The translations under genes and the position numbers were made by a program. This document shows, piece after piece, positions 30,938-46,700 of a DNA stretch of 64,000 bases (the stretch's first letter is position 1; every line of letters begins with the position of its first letter). Source of the DNA: Aradus depressus. Taxonomy: Eukaryota > Arthropoda > Insecta > Hemiptera > Aradidae. The notes under the pieces are model-generated. The model had not been told where the DNA came from. It worked only from the letters and a program-made list of their open reading frames with translations, and made no database searches. The stretch lies in NCBI GenBank assembly GCA_963662175.1, contig OY759223.1, positions 12,006,249 to 12,070,248 of the forward strand. Direction: 5' to 3'.

Positions 30938-32814
30938 CCAGAAAATTTTCTCTCACATCAGTTGTTGTATACATTATAGATGCAATATCATATCCAAAAG
31001 TATTGGCATGCCATTGCACCGCATGGCATCTCAGCTCCATATTTTCTGTACATTTATAAATATTCTTCATATCCCCTTTATATTATATTTAAATATTTAA
31101 GAAAAGTATACATATATCGTCGTTATTTTTAAAACAATTATCACAAATTTTTCAATACTCCAGGTTATAAATAAAAACATAAAATTAAAACTTAATAATA
31201 AAATGAAACACTTGACACAAGGCTTACACACAAAAAATAAAAAATGAAACTAAACGAACTGTGAATACTACTGCATGTCTCAATAGGGGCTACCTACTGA
31301 TGTATAAAACAAAAGCATGCCTCCTAAACTGTACAGTCTCCTATATTATTATTGGTTTTGAGGGATATTTTTTTCCAAGTATGATTGGAACTGTATATAC
31401 TGTAAATTTTTTTAAATTATTATTTATATTTATGGGTGCTTAAATTAATTATTTGTGAGATATTTCAAAAATTGACAGTATTCCAATCTGACTTTTCTAG
31501 AGAAAATTTTCATTCAATAAAAGTTCAGAATCCATTTTTTTTTTTTTCTCAAATAAATATTTTAAATAATATTCAAAATGTATACGTTTAAATAATTTGG
31601 TTAATTTTTTATATATTTTTTCTGTTATTTTAAGTGCATATATACTAATTACAACACAAATTGTTGCCAGAAAAACTTACCCAAAAGTAAATTCGAAAAT
31701 TTATTAAATCATGAGCTTACACACATCTTGTGAGTCTCTTTACATATGCAACGATATAAATGCAATGCAATTTCGTATTTTGAAATTGAATTTTATCCGA
31801 TTTCCTTCACGTTTCTGTGTCAACATCAGCTAAATTTTCGAAAAACATTTTTTTTTAAATTTAAATAAACCATTGAGAAATTATTGATAAGCAATTCATT
31901 AGAAATTATTTCAAGATTTTACAAAATATTTTATCAAAAAAATAATCACTTAGTTAAAAAATTATTTCAGTTTCCTAAAGCTATATGGTTAACTTACACT
32001 GTACATTTCTCATCTCAAAATATATGCCCTTCATATCAAGGTAATTTGGAAAATAAATTACCAATTTCGTAATTTGAATAGATTCATCAATGTTGCATAT
32101 TTAATTGATCATCACAGAGTAAATAGTTATATTTTGATAATACAAATGTTTATAATTTAGATGTATGTTTAGAGAAGACAGATTGGGAACTGTGAAAGAG
32201 ATTATCTCACAATGTAGAATACAATTTTATTTTGTGTATGTCTAAAATTGTTGTTTGTTTTTGTGTTTTTTTGTATAATGAAGGCATTGGGATTAGCTTA
32301 TCACTTTTGTTATTAAGTATAGTTTGTATCTATTAGATAAATCTTCTTTTGTGTTTTTTTGCTCTGTGTATATAAGCATTTTCTGTTACCAATTTGTATA
32401 TTTTCTTTTTTAAGTCAAACGCATGTGAGACACTTTCACAGTTCCTTCAAGACAGTGGTTTCTAAATATATCTCATTAATTTTATATATTTCTATAATTC
32501 GTTTTTATTGTATTTATTTTTTCTTTTACATTCAATTAGTTAATATATCCTCAATAAATATATGAATTAAATAAGATTTAAAATGGGATATATAAATTGA
32601 AAATGTTATAGTCATTGACAATGGCCGTTGAACCGTCTGTTGGGTTGGTCTATCAATAAAGCAAATTAATATAACAATTAAAAGAAATTTGTGATATTAT
32701 TAACATTTTTGAACTTACTTTATCGTAATGTTTCCTGAAAATAAACATTGGGCGCCTTACTTTTAATTTATTTATTTTGAAGAACATATGGTGAATAAAT
32801 CTAGTTATGCAAAA

Positions 32815-32925
32815 TTGAGGCCTTCCAGGAGTCGGGCTCTTACGGGTGTCCTGGCCACCGAAGGTTGGCAACCGCGTAGGCGATATGACCTCGTCGTAGT
32901 CTGGGCAACTCACTATAGGCTTCTA
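32815..32925 (+). mobile_element. decayed SINE 3' fragment
   Basis: Keeps GGAGTCGGGCTC, CGTAGGCGATATGACCTCGT and AGTCTGGGCAACTCA, which match the 3' body of the SINE family with many changes. Confidence 0.6.
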
Positions 32926-33149
32926 TAATGTTTAAATATATTTCAGGGCTATTCCTCAGCTTCGCAGGTCCCAATTAAGGTCAAGATGATGCGTAAAAAA
33001 CAATTAATCGTATTATTTAATGGTGAATACTATACTTAGACTCCACTGTTTTTGATGTAATCTGTCTTTCTCTGTATATATCTTTCTCTTATTGCCTCTT
33101 TTGGCTTACTTTGATGATTGATGTGGGTGGTACTGTGCTGGGGTGGTAG

Positions 33150-33914
33150 AGTGCGAGACTGACGAGGACTGCCCCGATGAGAAGAGCTGCCTGAGTCAAG
33201 AGTGTGTACAAGTGTGCAATCTGAGGGGCTCTTGCGGGGAGAACGCTCTTTGTCAGCCCCACGCCCACCGAGCCCGCTGCTCCTGCCCCCAGTGTCACAG
33301 GGGGGATCCGTCTGTCTACTGCATCCCTGACCCTCAGTGTATAGCCACAACCCCCGTTCCGCCCCCACAGCTGAAGTGTACCTCCAATAGCGCATGTCCT
33401 AGCTCCTTGTCCTGTCTCAAGGGTCAATGTCAGGACCCATGTCTTATGTCAGGACCTACCTGTGAGCCAAACAAAAAGTGTCAAGTACGTAACCATCGAC
33501 CACAGTGTGTCTGTAAATTCGGGTTTTCTTTGAGCAGTACTGGGGAACTCCGTTGCGCTCCCCAGGAACCCCAATGCCGAAGCATTAACGACTGTCCCTC
33601 AAATTCAAGCTGTATTGACAGTCAGTGCCAAAGTCCTTGCACTCCACACTTATGTTCTGACAATAGAACATGTCTAGTCATGGATCATCGCCCAGTATGC
33701 GTTTGCACTAAAAACTGTAGTCCTGAACTACTAATCTGTCTTCGAGACGCAGGGTGTCCACCTCAAATGTCGTGTCGCAATTATCAATGTATTGACCCTT
33801 GCGTTAACTCAACCTGCCCGCAAGATGCCCCTTGCTTTGTTGAAGATCACAAAGCTGTCTGCAAGTTTTGCCCTCAAGGATTCACTGCAGATCAAAAATA
33901 CGGATGTCTCAAAG
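33150..33914 (+). CDS. dpy: dumpy exon 29: fused exon, four DPY-EGF pairs
   Basis: Phase 1-1, 255 codons. DPY ECETDEDCPDEKSC, EGF CNLRGSCGENALC (GDP loop preceded by CSCPQCHRG), a TTPVPPPQ linker, DPY KCTSNSACPSSLSC, EGF MSGPTCEPNKKC, DPY QCRSINDCPSNSSC, EGF CTPHLCSDNRTC, DPY ICLRDAGCPPQMSC, EGF CVNSTCPQDAPC. The last two EGFs are degenerate in the C-terminal loop. This is the last rod exon before the mucin-like exon. Confidence 0.9.
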
Positions 33915-34709
33915 GTAAAAAGTGATGATCGTCTTAATTCTTCCCATTCTGTTGAAAATAGTGACTTTTTTTGTATCGTCAACCTTGAAAAATAATACAT
34001 CGATATTATAGAAACACTAACGTTCTATAGGGGCGGAAACACGTAATCCCGCTGTTGATTGCGTAACTAAATAAATTACATTAAAGAAAAAAGTAGAGAA
34101 AAACATTTTATTAATAGTCCATGACTAACAGATACATTTCATTCTCTCTCTCTATATATATATTTTTTGTGCCCTTCACAGCCCTTACTACTGATGAATT
34201 CCCCATGTTGCCTGTTAAATTCACGAACAGTAATTATTACACCTCTAATTTACCATCATCAATAAAAAATAATTCCAAAAGATCATTTCTGTGTACAATA
34301 CAAAAACCCACAAAATAAAGGCTGATTTCTTACGAGCGAATCGAAATGTTTTTTGTATCTCCAATATTTTAATGTTTTTTCAAATCCTATGATCTTCATA
34401 CGGTCGACAATGCTTGAACACATATATACAGTTTAGATCATGGGGATAGTTACGACATCATTTTATCATTCATTATATTTACATTTTACCATTTTAATTA
34501 ACCATATAAATATGAAATATCTTAGTAGCAATTCTATTTATTTTAGTTTTTTAACTAATGTAGAATAAACTAATTCCTATTTGTATATTTGTTTTTCTTA
34601 AGTTCAATTATGCATGTATGTAAATAATTAATATTTTTTGGGAAGAAATATTCAAATAATACATATTTGTATGTAAATATATTTATAATATTATCATGTA
34701 TATTCACAG
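33915..34709 (+). other. intron 29
   Basis: AT-rich, phase 1, with a CT/TA run near 34143-34160. A start-like frame at 34121-34318 lacks Cys and splice support. Nothing else recognised. Acceptor ATGTATATTCACAG. Confidence 0.75.
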
Positions 34710-37700
34710 AAAAAGAGTTGACGAATGTCAGCTGTTCTGTGGATAACCACTGCACAGATAAACAAATCTGCGTCGACGGAGAATGCACAGATCCATGCAC
34801 AACAACCTTCAACAAATGCGGTCTCAATGCAGATTGTACGGTACAAGCACGAAACATTATTTGTATATGTCCTGAACATTTTTTTGGTGACCCCCTCAAA
34901 GAATGTTTACGAAAAGACAAATACCCTACGACTCTAGACTATACAACAACAGAAAAAAAGTCTGAAATAGACATCAGAATGAAACCATATGACTTACCAA
35001 CACCAACTGTTACAGAAAGTACTACAATAGACATTTCTGAGAAAACACTCCCACCTAATATTGACTACAACACTGTAACAAAAGAACCGGCAAGTTCTAT
35101 TTTTACTACAGTAAGTCACACCGGTTCGGAAAATACAATATCATCTGAGTTTGCAACAAGCTCTCAAAAAACAACTTCAAGAATTCTAACGACCCCAATG
35201 CCTACAACTCCGAGTCAAATATTAGACACGACTAACCCCGAACATACATTTTCCCTGGAAATAACAGAGACCCCCTCATTAAAACCACTGGACTTAATCA
35301 CACAACCCAACTTTCCTCCAGAGACATTAACACCAAAGTACGAAACAGCCACTGAGGTTCCATCATCAACATATACCGTAACAACTCCAAGTGGAACCCT
35401 ACGAAGTTCAAAAAACGTAAAACGACCTGAAGCTACCACGGAAGCTCAGCAAACATTTAGAACAGAAATAGAAACTGAAAACCTTCCGGAAACTATGACA
35501 GCAAGGTACACTACACATGCAGAAGTCATGACCAGTATTGAAGAAGGTACTTCGCCTCAGGCTACCTCTGTATTTCATGAAGCAACTACAGTTAAAACTG
35601 AGGTTCCAACAAAACAATACACTGTTACAACACCAAGTGGCACTCCGGCCACATTGGGAACGAGAGGCTTACGATTAGGGACGGAAACTGAACAACCTGC
35701 AGAAACTATGACGCCGAAATACACTACATCACCTGTAGTTGTCATGACCTCAACTGAACAAGGTCAATCGCCACAGACTACTACTGTGTCTCGTGAAGGA
35801 TCCACAGTAACAACAAAGGTACCATCACACGAATACACTATGACAACACCAAGTGGCACTCCGTCCACATTGGGAACTAGGGACTTACAATTAGAGACGG
35901 AAACTGAACAGCCACTAGAAATATTAACACAGAAATACACTACATCACCTGGAGATGTCATGACCACAATTAAACAAGGTGCATCCCCACGGACTACTAC
36001 TGTGTCTGCTGAAGCAAGCACAGTAACAACTAAGGTACCCTCACACGAATACACTATGACGACACCAAGTGGCACTCCGTCTACATTGGGAACTAGGGGG
36101 TTACAATTAGGGACGGAAACTGAACAGCCTGCTGAAACTATGACACCGAAATACATTACATCACCTGTAGATGTCATGACAACAATTAAAAAAGGAGCAT
36201 CCCCACGGACTACTACTGTGTCTCCTGAAGCAACCACAGTAACAACTAAGGTACCATCACACGAATACGCTATGACAACAACAAGTGGCACTTCGTCTAC
36301 ATTGGGAACTAGGGGGTTACAATTAGGGACGGAAACTGAACAGCCTGCTGAAACTATGACACCGAAATACACTACATCACCTGTAGATGTCATGACCACA
36401 ATTAAAAAAGGAGCATCCCCACAGACTACTACTGTGTCACCTGAAGCAACCACAGTAACAACTAAGTTACCATTACACGAATACACTATGACGACACCAA
36501 GTAGAACTCCCTCAACATTGGGAACCAGGCGCTTACAATTGGGGACGGAAACTGAACAGCCTACTGAAACTATGATGCCGAAATACTCAACATCACCTGT
36601 AGTTGTCATGACCTCAACTGAACAAGGTGCATCGCCACAGACTACTACTGTGTCTCCTGAAGGATCCACAGTAACAACTAAGGTACCATCACACGAATAC
36701 ACTATGACAACACCAAGTGGCACTCCGTCTACATTGGGAACTAGGGACTTACAATTAGAGACGGAAACTGAACAGCCTGCTGAAACTATGACACCGAAAT
36801 ACACTACATCACCTGTAGATGTCATGACCACAATTAAACAGGGTGCATCGCCACAGACTACTACTGTGTCTCCTGAAGCAAGCACAGTAACAACTAAGGT
36901 ACCATCACATGACTACACAATAACATCACCAAGTGGCACTTCGTCCACATTGGAATTTAGGCGCTTAAAAATTGGCACGGAAACTGAACAGCCTGCTGAA
37001 ACTATGACACCGAAATACACTACATCACCAGTTGATGTCATGACCACAATTAAAAAAGGAGCATCCCCACAGACTACTACTGTGTCTCGTGAAGGATCCA
37101 CAGTAACAACTAAGGGACCATCACACGAATACACTATGACAACACCAAGTGGCACTCCGTCCACTTCGGGAACTAGGGACTTACAATTAGGCACGGAAAC
37201 TAAACAGCCTGCAGAAACTATGACACCGATATACACTACATCACCTGTTGATGTCATGACCACTCTTAAACAAGGTGCATCGCCACAGACTACTACTGTG
37301 TCTCCTGAAGCAACCACAGTAACATCTAAGGTACCATCACACGAATACACTATAACAACACCAAGTGGCACTCCGTCCACATTGGGAACTAGGGGTTTAC
37401 AGTTAGGAACGGAAACAGAACAGCCTCCAGAAACATTAACATGGAAATACACTACATCACCTGTATTTGTCATGACCTCAACTGAACAAGGTGAATACCC
37501 ACAGACTGCTGCAGTGTCTCGTGAAGAAGCTACAGTAACAACTAAGGTACCATCACATGACTACACTATAACAACACCAAGTGGCACTCCATCCACGTTG
37601 GGAACTAGGCGTTTACAATTAGGAACGGAACAGCCACTAGAAATATTAACACCGAAATACACTACATCACCTGGAGATGTCATGACCACAATTAAAGAAG

Positions 37701-40700
37701 GTGCATCCCCACGGACTACTACTGTGTCTGCTGAAGCAAGCACAGTAACAACTAAGGTACCATCACATGAATACACTATGACCACAACAAGTGGCACTCC
37801 TTCCACATTGGGAACTAGGGGGTTACAGTTAGGCACGGAAACTGAACAGCCTGCTGAAACTATGACTCCGAAATACACTACATCACCAGTTGGTGTCATG
37901 ACCACAATTAAACAGGGTGCATCGCCACAGACTACTACTGTGTCTCCGGAAGCAACCACAGTAACAACTAAGGTACCATCACACGAATACACTATGACAA
38001 CACCAAGTGGCACTTCGTCCAGTTTGGGAACTAGAGGGTTACAGATAGGCACAGAAACTGAACAGCCTGCAGAAACTATGACACCGATATACACTACATC
38101 ACCTGTTGATGTCATGACCTCTCTTAAACAGGGTGCATCGCCACAGACTACTACTGTGTCTCCTGAAGCAACCACTGTAACAACTAAGGTACCATCACAC
38201 GAATACACTATAACAACACCAAGTGGCACTCCGTCCACATTGGGAACTAGGGGTTTACAGTTAGGAACGGAAACAGAACAGCCTCCAGAAACATTAACAT
38301 GGAAATACACTACATCACCTGTAGTTGTCATGACCTCAACTGAACAAGGTGAATACCCACAGACTGCTGCAGTGTCTCGTGAAGAAGCTACAGTAACAAC
38401 TAAGGTACCATCACATGACTACACTATAACAACACCAAGTGGCACTCCATCCACGTTGGGAACTAGGCGTTTACAATTAGGAACGGAACAGCCACTAGAA
38501 ATATTAACATCGAAATACACTACATCACCTGGAGATGTCATGACCACAATTAAAGAAGGTGCATCCCCACGGACTACTACTGTATCTGCTGAAGCAAGCA
38601 CAGTAACAACTAAGGTACCATCACATGAATACACTATGACCACAACAAGTGGCACTCCTTCCACATTGGGAACTAGGGGGTTACAGTTAGGCACGGAAAC
38701 TGAACAGCCTGCTGAAACTATGACACCGAAATACACTACATCACCAGTTGGTGTCATGACCACAATTAAACAGGGTGCATCGCCACAGACTACTACTGTG
38801 TCTCCGGAAGCAACCACAGTAACAACTAAGGTACCATCACACGAATACACTATGACAACACCAAGTGGCACTTCGTCCAGTTTGGGAACTAGGGGGTTAC
38901 AGTTAGGCACGGAAACTGAACAGCCTTCTGAAACTATGACACCGAAATACACTACATCACCAGTTGATGTCATGACCACAATTAAACAGGCTGCATCGCC
39001 ACAGACTACTACTGTGTCTCCTGAAGCAACCACAGTAACAACTAAGGTACCATCACACGAATACACTATGACCACACCAAGTGGCACTTCGTCCACTTTG
39101 GGAACTAGGGGGTTACAGTTAGGCACAGAAACTGAACAGCCTGCAGAAACTATGACACCGAAATACACTACATCACCAGTTGATGTCATGACCATAATTA
39201 AACAGGCTGCATCGCCACAGACTACTACTGTGTCTCCTGAAGCAACCACAGTAACAACTAAGGTACCATCACACGAGTACACTATAACAACACCAAGTGG
39301 CACTCCGTTCACATTGGGAACTAGGGGGTTACAGTTAGGCACAGAAACTGAACAGCCTGCAGAAACTATGACACCGATAAACACTACATCACCTGTTGAT
39401 GTCATGACCTCTCTTAAACAGGGTGCATCGCCACAGACTACTACTGTGTCTCCTGAAGCAACCACTGTAACAACTAAGGTACCATCACACGAATACACTA
39501 TGACAACAACAAGTGGCACTCCGTCCACATTGGGAACTAGGCGCTTACAATCAGGCACGGAAACTGAACAGCCTGCTGAAACTACGACACCGAAATACAC
39601 TCCATCACCAGTTGATGTCATGACCACAATTAAACAGGCTGCATCGCCACAGACTACTACTGTGTCTCCTGAAGGAACCACAGTAACAACTAAGGTACCA
39701 TCACACGAGTACACTATAACAACACCAAGTGGCACTCCGTTCACATTGGGAACTAGGGGGTTACAGTTAGGCACAGAAACTGAACAGCCTGCAGAAACTA
39801 TGACACCGATATACACCACATCACCTGTTGATGTCATGACCTCTCTTAAACAGGGTGCATCGCCACAGACTACTACTGTGTCTCCTGAAGCAACCACAGC
39901 AACAACTAAGGTACCATCACACGAATACACTATGACCACAACAAGTGGCACTCCTTCCACATTTGGAACTAGGGGCTTACAATTAGGCACAGAAACTAAA
40001 CAGCCTGCAGAAACTATGACACCGATATACACTACATCACCAGTTGATGTTATGACCACAATTAAACAGGGTGCATCGCCACAGACTACTACTGTGTCTC
40101 CTGAAGCAACCATAGTAACAACTATGTTACCATCACATGAATACACTATATCAACACGAAGTGGCACTCCGTCCACATTAGGAACTAGGCGCATACAATT
40201 AGGCACTGAAACTGAACAGCCTGCAGAAACTATGACACCGATATACACTACATCACCTGTTGATGTCATGACCACTCTTAAACAGGGTGCATCGCCACAG
40301 ACTACTACTGTGTCTCCTGAAGCAACCACAGCAACAACTAAGGTACCATCACACGAATACACTATGACCACAACAAGTGGCACTCCTTCCACATTTGGAA
40401 CTAGGGGCTTACAATTAGGCACGGAAACTAAACAGCCTGCAGAAACTATGACACCGAAATACACTCCATCACCAGTTGATGTCATGACCACTCTTAAACA
40501 GGGTGCATCGCCACAGACTACTACTGTGTCTCCTGAAGCAACCACAGTAACAACTAAGGTACCATCACACGAGTACACTATTACAACACCAAGTGGCACT
40601 CCGTTCACATTGGGAACTAGGGGGTTACAGTTAGGCACAGAAACTGAACAGCCTGCAGAAACTATGATACCGATATACACTACATCACCTGTTGATGTCA

Positions 40701-43700
40701 TGACCACTCTCAAACAGGGTGCATCGCCACAGACTACTACTGTGTCTCCTGAAGCAACCACAGTAACATCTAAGGTGCCATCACACGAATACACTATGAC
40801 AACAACAAGTGGCACTCCGTCCAAATTGGGAACTAGGGGGTTACAGTTAGGAACGGAAACTGAACAGCCACTAGAAATATTACCACAGAAATACACTACA
40901 TCACCTGGAGATGTCATGACCACAATTAAAGAAGGTGCATCCCCACGGACTACTACTGTGTCTGCTGAAGCAAGCACAGTAACAACTAAGGTACCATCAC
41001 ACGAATACACTATATCAACACGAAGTGGCACTCCGTCCACATTAGGAACTAGGCGCATACAATTAGGCACTGAAACTGAACAGCCTGCAGAAACTATGAC
41101 ACCGATATACACTACATCACCTGTTGATGTCATGACCACTCTTAAACAGGGTGCATCGCCACAGACTACTACTCTGTCTCCTGAAGCAACCACAGTAACA
41201 TCTAAGGTACCATCACACGAATACACTATGACAACAACAAGTGGCACTCCGTCCACATTGGGAACTAGGCGCTTACAATTAGGCACGGAAACTGAACAGC
41301 CTGCTGAAACTACGACACCGAAATACACTCCATCACCAGTTGATGTCATGACCACAATTAATCAGGCTGCATCGCCACAGACTACTACTGTGTCTCCTGA
41401 AGCAACCACAGTAACAACTAAGGTACCATCACACGAGTACACTATTACAACACCAAGTGGCACTCCGTTCACATTGGGAACTAGGGGGTTACAGTTAGGC
41501 ACAGAAACTGAACAGCCTGCAGAAACTATGACACCGATATACACTACATCACCTGTTGATGTCATGACCTCTCTTAAACAGGGTGCATCGCCACAGACTA
41601 CTACTGTGTCTCCTGAAGCAACCACAGTAACAACTAAGGTACCATCACACGAATACACTATGACCACAACAAGTGGCACTCCTTCCACATTGGGAACTAG
41701 GGGGTTACAGTTAAGCAAGGAAACTGAACAGCCTGCTGAAACTATGACACCGAAATACACTACATCACCAGTTGATGTCGTGACCACAATTAAACAGGGT
41801 GCATCGCCACAGACTACTGCTGTGTCTCCGGAAGCAACCACAGTAACAACTAAGGTACCCTCACACGAATACACTATGACAACACCAAGTGGCCCTCCTT
41901 CCACATTTGGAACTAGGGGCTTACAATTAGGCACTGAAACTGAACAGCCTGCAGAAACTATGATACCGATATACACTACATCACCTGTTGATGTCATGAC
42001 CACTCTCAAACAGGGTGCATCGCCACAGACTACTACTGTGTCTCCTGAAGCAACCACAGTAACATCTAAGGTGCCATCACACGAATACACTATGACAACA
42101 ACAAGTGGCACTCCGTCCAAATTGGGAACTAGGGGGTTACAGTTAGGAACGGAAACTGAACAGCCACTAGAAATATTACCACAGAAATACACTACATCAC
42201 CTGGAGATGTCATGACCACAATTAAAGAAGGTGCATCCCCACGGACTACTACTGTGTCTGCTGAAGCAAGCACAGTAACAACTAAGGTACCATCACACGA
42301 ATACACTATGACCACAACAAGTGGCACTCCGTCCACATTGGGAACTAGGCGCATACAATTAGGCACTGAAACTGAACAGCCTGCAGAAACTATGACACCG
42401 ATATACACTACATCACCTGTTGCTGTCATGACCACTCTTAAACAGGGTGCATCGCCACAGACTACTACTCTGTCTCCTGAAGCAACCACAGTAACATCTA
42501 AGGTATCATCACACGAATACACTATGACAACAACAAGTGGCACTCCGTCCACATTGGGAACTAGGCGCTTACAATTAGGCACGGAAACTGAACAGCCTGC
42601 TGAAACTACGACACCGAAATACACTCCATCACCAGTTGATGTCATGACCACAATTAAACAGGCTGCATCGCCACAGACTACTACTGTTCCTCCTGAAGCA
42701 ACCACAGTAACAACTAAGGTACCATCACACGAGTACACTATAACAACACCAAGTGGCACTCCGTTCACATTGGGAACTAGGGGGTTACAGTTAGGCACAG
42801 AAACTGAACAGCCCGCAGAAACTATGACACCGATATACACTACATCACCTGTTGATGTCATGACCTCTCTTAAACAGGGTGCATCGCCACAGACTACTAC
42901 TGTGTCTCCTGAAGCAACCACAGTAACAACTAAGGTACCATCACACGAATACACTATGAAAACAACAAGTGGAACTCCGTCCACATTGGGAACTAGGCGC
43001 TTACAATTAGGCACGGAAACTGAACAGCCTGCTGAAACTATGACACCGATATACACTACCTCACCAGTTGATGTCATGACCACGATTGAACAAATTGCAT
43101 CCCCACGGACTACTACAGTGTCTCGTGAAGCAACCACAGTAACAACTAAGGTACCATCACACGAATACACTATGACAACAACAAGTGGCACTCCGTCCAC
43201 ATTCGGAACTAGGGGGTTACAGTTAGGCACGGAAACTGAACAGCCTGCAGAAACTATGACACCGAAATACACTACATCACCAGTTGATGTTATGACCACA
43301 ATTAAACAGGGTGCATCGCCACAGACTACTACTGTGTCTCCTGAAGCAACCATAGTAACAACTATGGTACCATCACACGAATACACTATGACAACAACAA
43401 GTGGCACTCCGTCCACATTGGGAACTAGGCGCTTACAATTAGGCACGGAAACTGAACAGCTTGCTGAAACTACGACACCGAAATACACTCCATCACCAGT
43501 TGATGTCATGACCACAATTAATCAGGCTGCATCGCCACAGACTACTACTGTGTCTCCTGAAGCAACCACAGTAACAACTAAGGTACCATCACACGAGTAC
43601 ACTATAACAACACCAGGTGGCACTCCGTTCACATTGGGAACTAGGGGGTTACAGTTAGGCCCAGAAACTGAACAGCCTGCAGAAACTATGACACCGATAT

Positions 43701-46700
43701 ACACTACATCACCTGTTGATGTCATGACCTCTCTTAAACAGGGTGCATCGCCACAGACTACTACTGTGTCTCCTGAAGCAACCACAGTAACAACTAAGGT
43801 ACCATCACACGAATACACTATGACCACAACAAGTGGCACTCCTTCCACATTGGGAACTAGGGGGTTACAGTTAGGCAAGGAATCTGAACAGCCTGCTGAA
43901 ACTATGACACCGAAATACACTACATCACCTGTTGATGTCATGACCACTCTCAAACAGGGTGAATCGCCACAGACTACTACTGTGTCTCCTGAAGCAACCA
44001 CAGTAACATCTAAGGTACCATCACACGAATACACTATGACAACAACAAGTGGCACTCCGTCCACATTGGGAACTAGGGGGTTACAGTTAGGAACGGAAAC
44101 TGAACAGCCTGCTGAAACTACGACACCGAAATACACTCCATCAGCGGTTGATGTCATGACCACAATTAAACTGGCTGCATCGCCACAGACTACTACTGTT
44201 CCTCCTGAAGCAACCACAGTAACAACTAAGGTACCATCACACGAGTACACTATAACAACACCAAGTGGCACTCCTTCCACATTGGGAACTAGGGGGTTAC
44301 AGTTAGGCAAGGAAACTGAACAGCCTGCTGAAACTATGATACCGATATACACTACATCACCTGTTGATGTCATGACCACTCTCAAACAGGGTGCATCGCC
44401 ACAGACTACTACTGTGTCTCCTGAAGCAACCACAGTAACATCTAAGGTACCATCACACGAATACACTATGACAACAACAAGTGGCACTCCGTCCACATTG
44501 GGAACTAGGGGGTTACAGTTAGGCACAGATACTGAACAGCGTGCAGAAACTATGACACCGATATACACTACATCACCTGTTGATGTCATGACCTCTCTTA
44601 AACAGGGTGCATCGCCACAGACTACTACTGTGTCTCCTGAAGCAACCACAGCAACAACTAAGGTACCATCACACGAATACACTATGACCACAACAAGTGG
44701 CACTCCTTCCACATTGGGAACTAGGGGGTTACAGTTAGGCAAGGAAACTGAACAGCCTGCTGAAACTATGACACCGATATACACTACATCACCAGTTGAT
44801 GTCATGACCACAATTAAACAGGGTGCATCGCCACAGACTACTACTGTGTTTCCTGAAGCAACCACAGTAACAACTAAGGTACCATCACACGAGTACACTA
44901 TAACAACACCAAGTGGCACTCCGTCCACATTGGGAACTAGGCGCATACAATTAGGCACTGAAACTGAACAGCCTGCAGAAACTATGACACCGATATACAC
45001 TACATCACCTGTTGATGTCATGACCACTCTTAAACAGGGTGCATCGCCACAGACTGCTACTGTGTCTCCTGAAGCAACCACAGTAACATCTAAGGTATCA
45101 TCACACGAATACACTATGACAACAACAAGTGGCACTCCGTCCACATTGGGAACTAGGCGCTTACAATTAGGCACGGAAACTGAACAGCCTGCTGAAACTA
45201 CGACACTGAAATACACTCCATCACCAGTTGATGTCATGACCACAATTAAACAGACTGCATCGCAACAGACTACTACTGTGTCTCCTGAAGCAACCACAGT
45301 AACAACTAAGGTACCATCACACGAGTACACTATAACAACACCAAGTGGCACTCCGTTCACATTGGGAACTAGGGGGTTACAGTTAGGCACAGAAACTGAA
45401 CAGCCTGCAGAAACTATGACACCGATATACACTACATCACCTGTTGATGTCATGACCTCTCTTAAACAGGGTGCATCGCCACAGACTACTACTGTGTCTC
45501 CTGAAGCAACCACAGTAACATCTAAGGTACCATCACGTGAATACACTATGACAACAACAAGTGGCACTCCGTCCACATTGGGAACTAGGCGCTTACAATT
45601 AGGCACGGAAACTGAACAGCCTGCTGAAACTATGACACCGAAATACACTACATCACCAGTTGATGTCATGACCACAATTAAACAGGGTGCATCGCCACAG
45701 ACTACTACTGTGTCTCCTGAAGCAACCACAGTAACATCTAAGGTACCATCACGCAAATACACTATGACAACAACAAGTGGCACTCCGTCCACATTGGGAA
45801 CTAGGCGCTTACAGTTAGGCACGGAAACTGAACAGCCTGCTGAAGCTATGACACCGATATACACTACATCACCAGTTGATGTCATGACCACACTTAAACA
45901 TGGTGCGTCGTCACAGACTACTACTGTGTCTCTTGAAGCAACCACAATAACAACTAAGGTACCATCACACGAATACACTATAACAACACCAAGTGGCACT
46001 CCGTCCACATTGGGAACTGGGGGGTTACAATTAGGCACGGAAAGTGAACAGCCTGCTGAAACTACGACACCGAAATACACTACATCACCAGTTGATATCA
46101 TGACCACAATTAAACAGGGTGCATCGCCACAGACTACTACTGTGTCTCCTGAAGCAACCACAGTAACAAATAAGGTACCATCATACGAATACACTATGAC
46201 AACAACAAGTAACACTCCGGCCACATTGGGAACTAGGCGCTTACAATTAGGCACGGAAACTGAACAGCCTGCTGAAACTACGACACCGATATACACTACA
46301 TCACCTGTTGATGTCATGACCACTCTTAAACAGGGTGCATCGCCACAGACTACTACTGTGTCTCCTGAAGCAACCACAGTAACAACTAAGGTACCATCAC
46401 ACGAATACACTATGACAACAACAAGTGGCACTCCGTCCACATTCGGAACTAGGGGGTTACAGTTAGGCACGGAAACTGAACAGTTTTCTGAAACTATGAC
46501 ACCGAAATACACTACATTACCAGTTGATGTCATGACCACTCTTAAACAGGGTGCATCGCCACAGACTACTACTGTGTCTCCTGAAGCAACCACAGTAACA
46601 ACTAAGGTACCATCACACGAATACACTATGAAAACAACAAGTGGAACTCCGTCCACATTGGGAACTAGGCGCTTACAATTAGGCACGGAAACTGAACAGC

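Larger units (their letters stand above)
30650..33149 (+). other. intron 28, longest in the rod region apart from intron 13
   Basis: 2.5 kb, very AT-rich. Contains a reverse family A remnant (about 30792-30937) and a decayed SINE 3' body (about 32815-32925). I saw no missed Cys-rich exon. Its acceptor GGGGTGGTAG lacks a pyrimidine tract. Confidence 0.7.

Noticed and set aside
31261..31443. Small membrane-like frame in intron 28
   Set aside because: AT-rich chance frame without splice signals or recognised family.
34121..34318. Separate short exon in intron 29
   Set aside because: Thr/Ser-containing but Cys-free, ends at an in-frame stop, and has no donor keeping phase 1 into exon 30.
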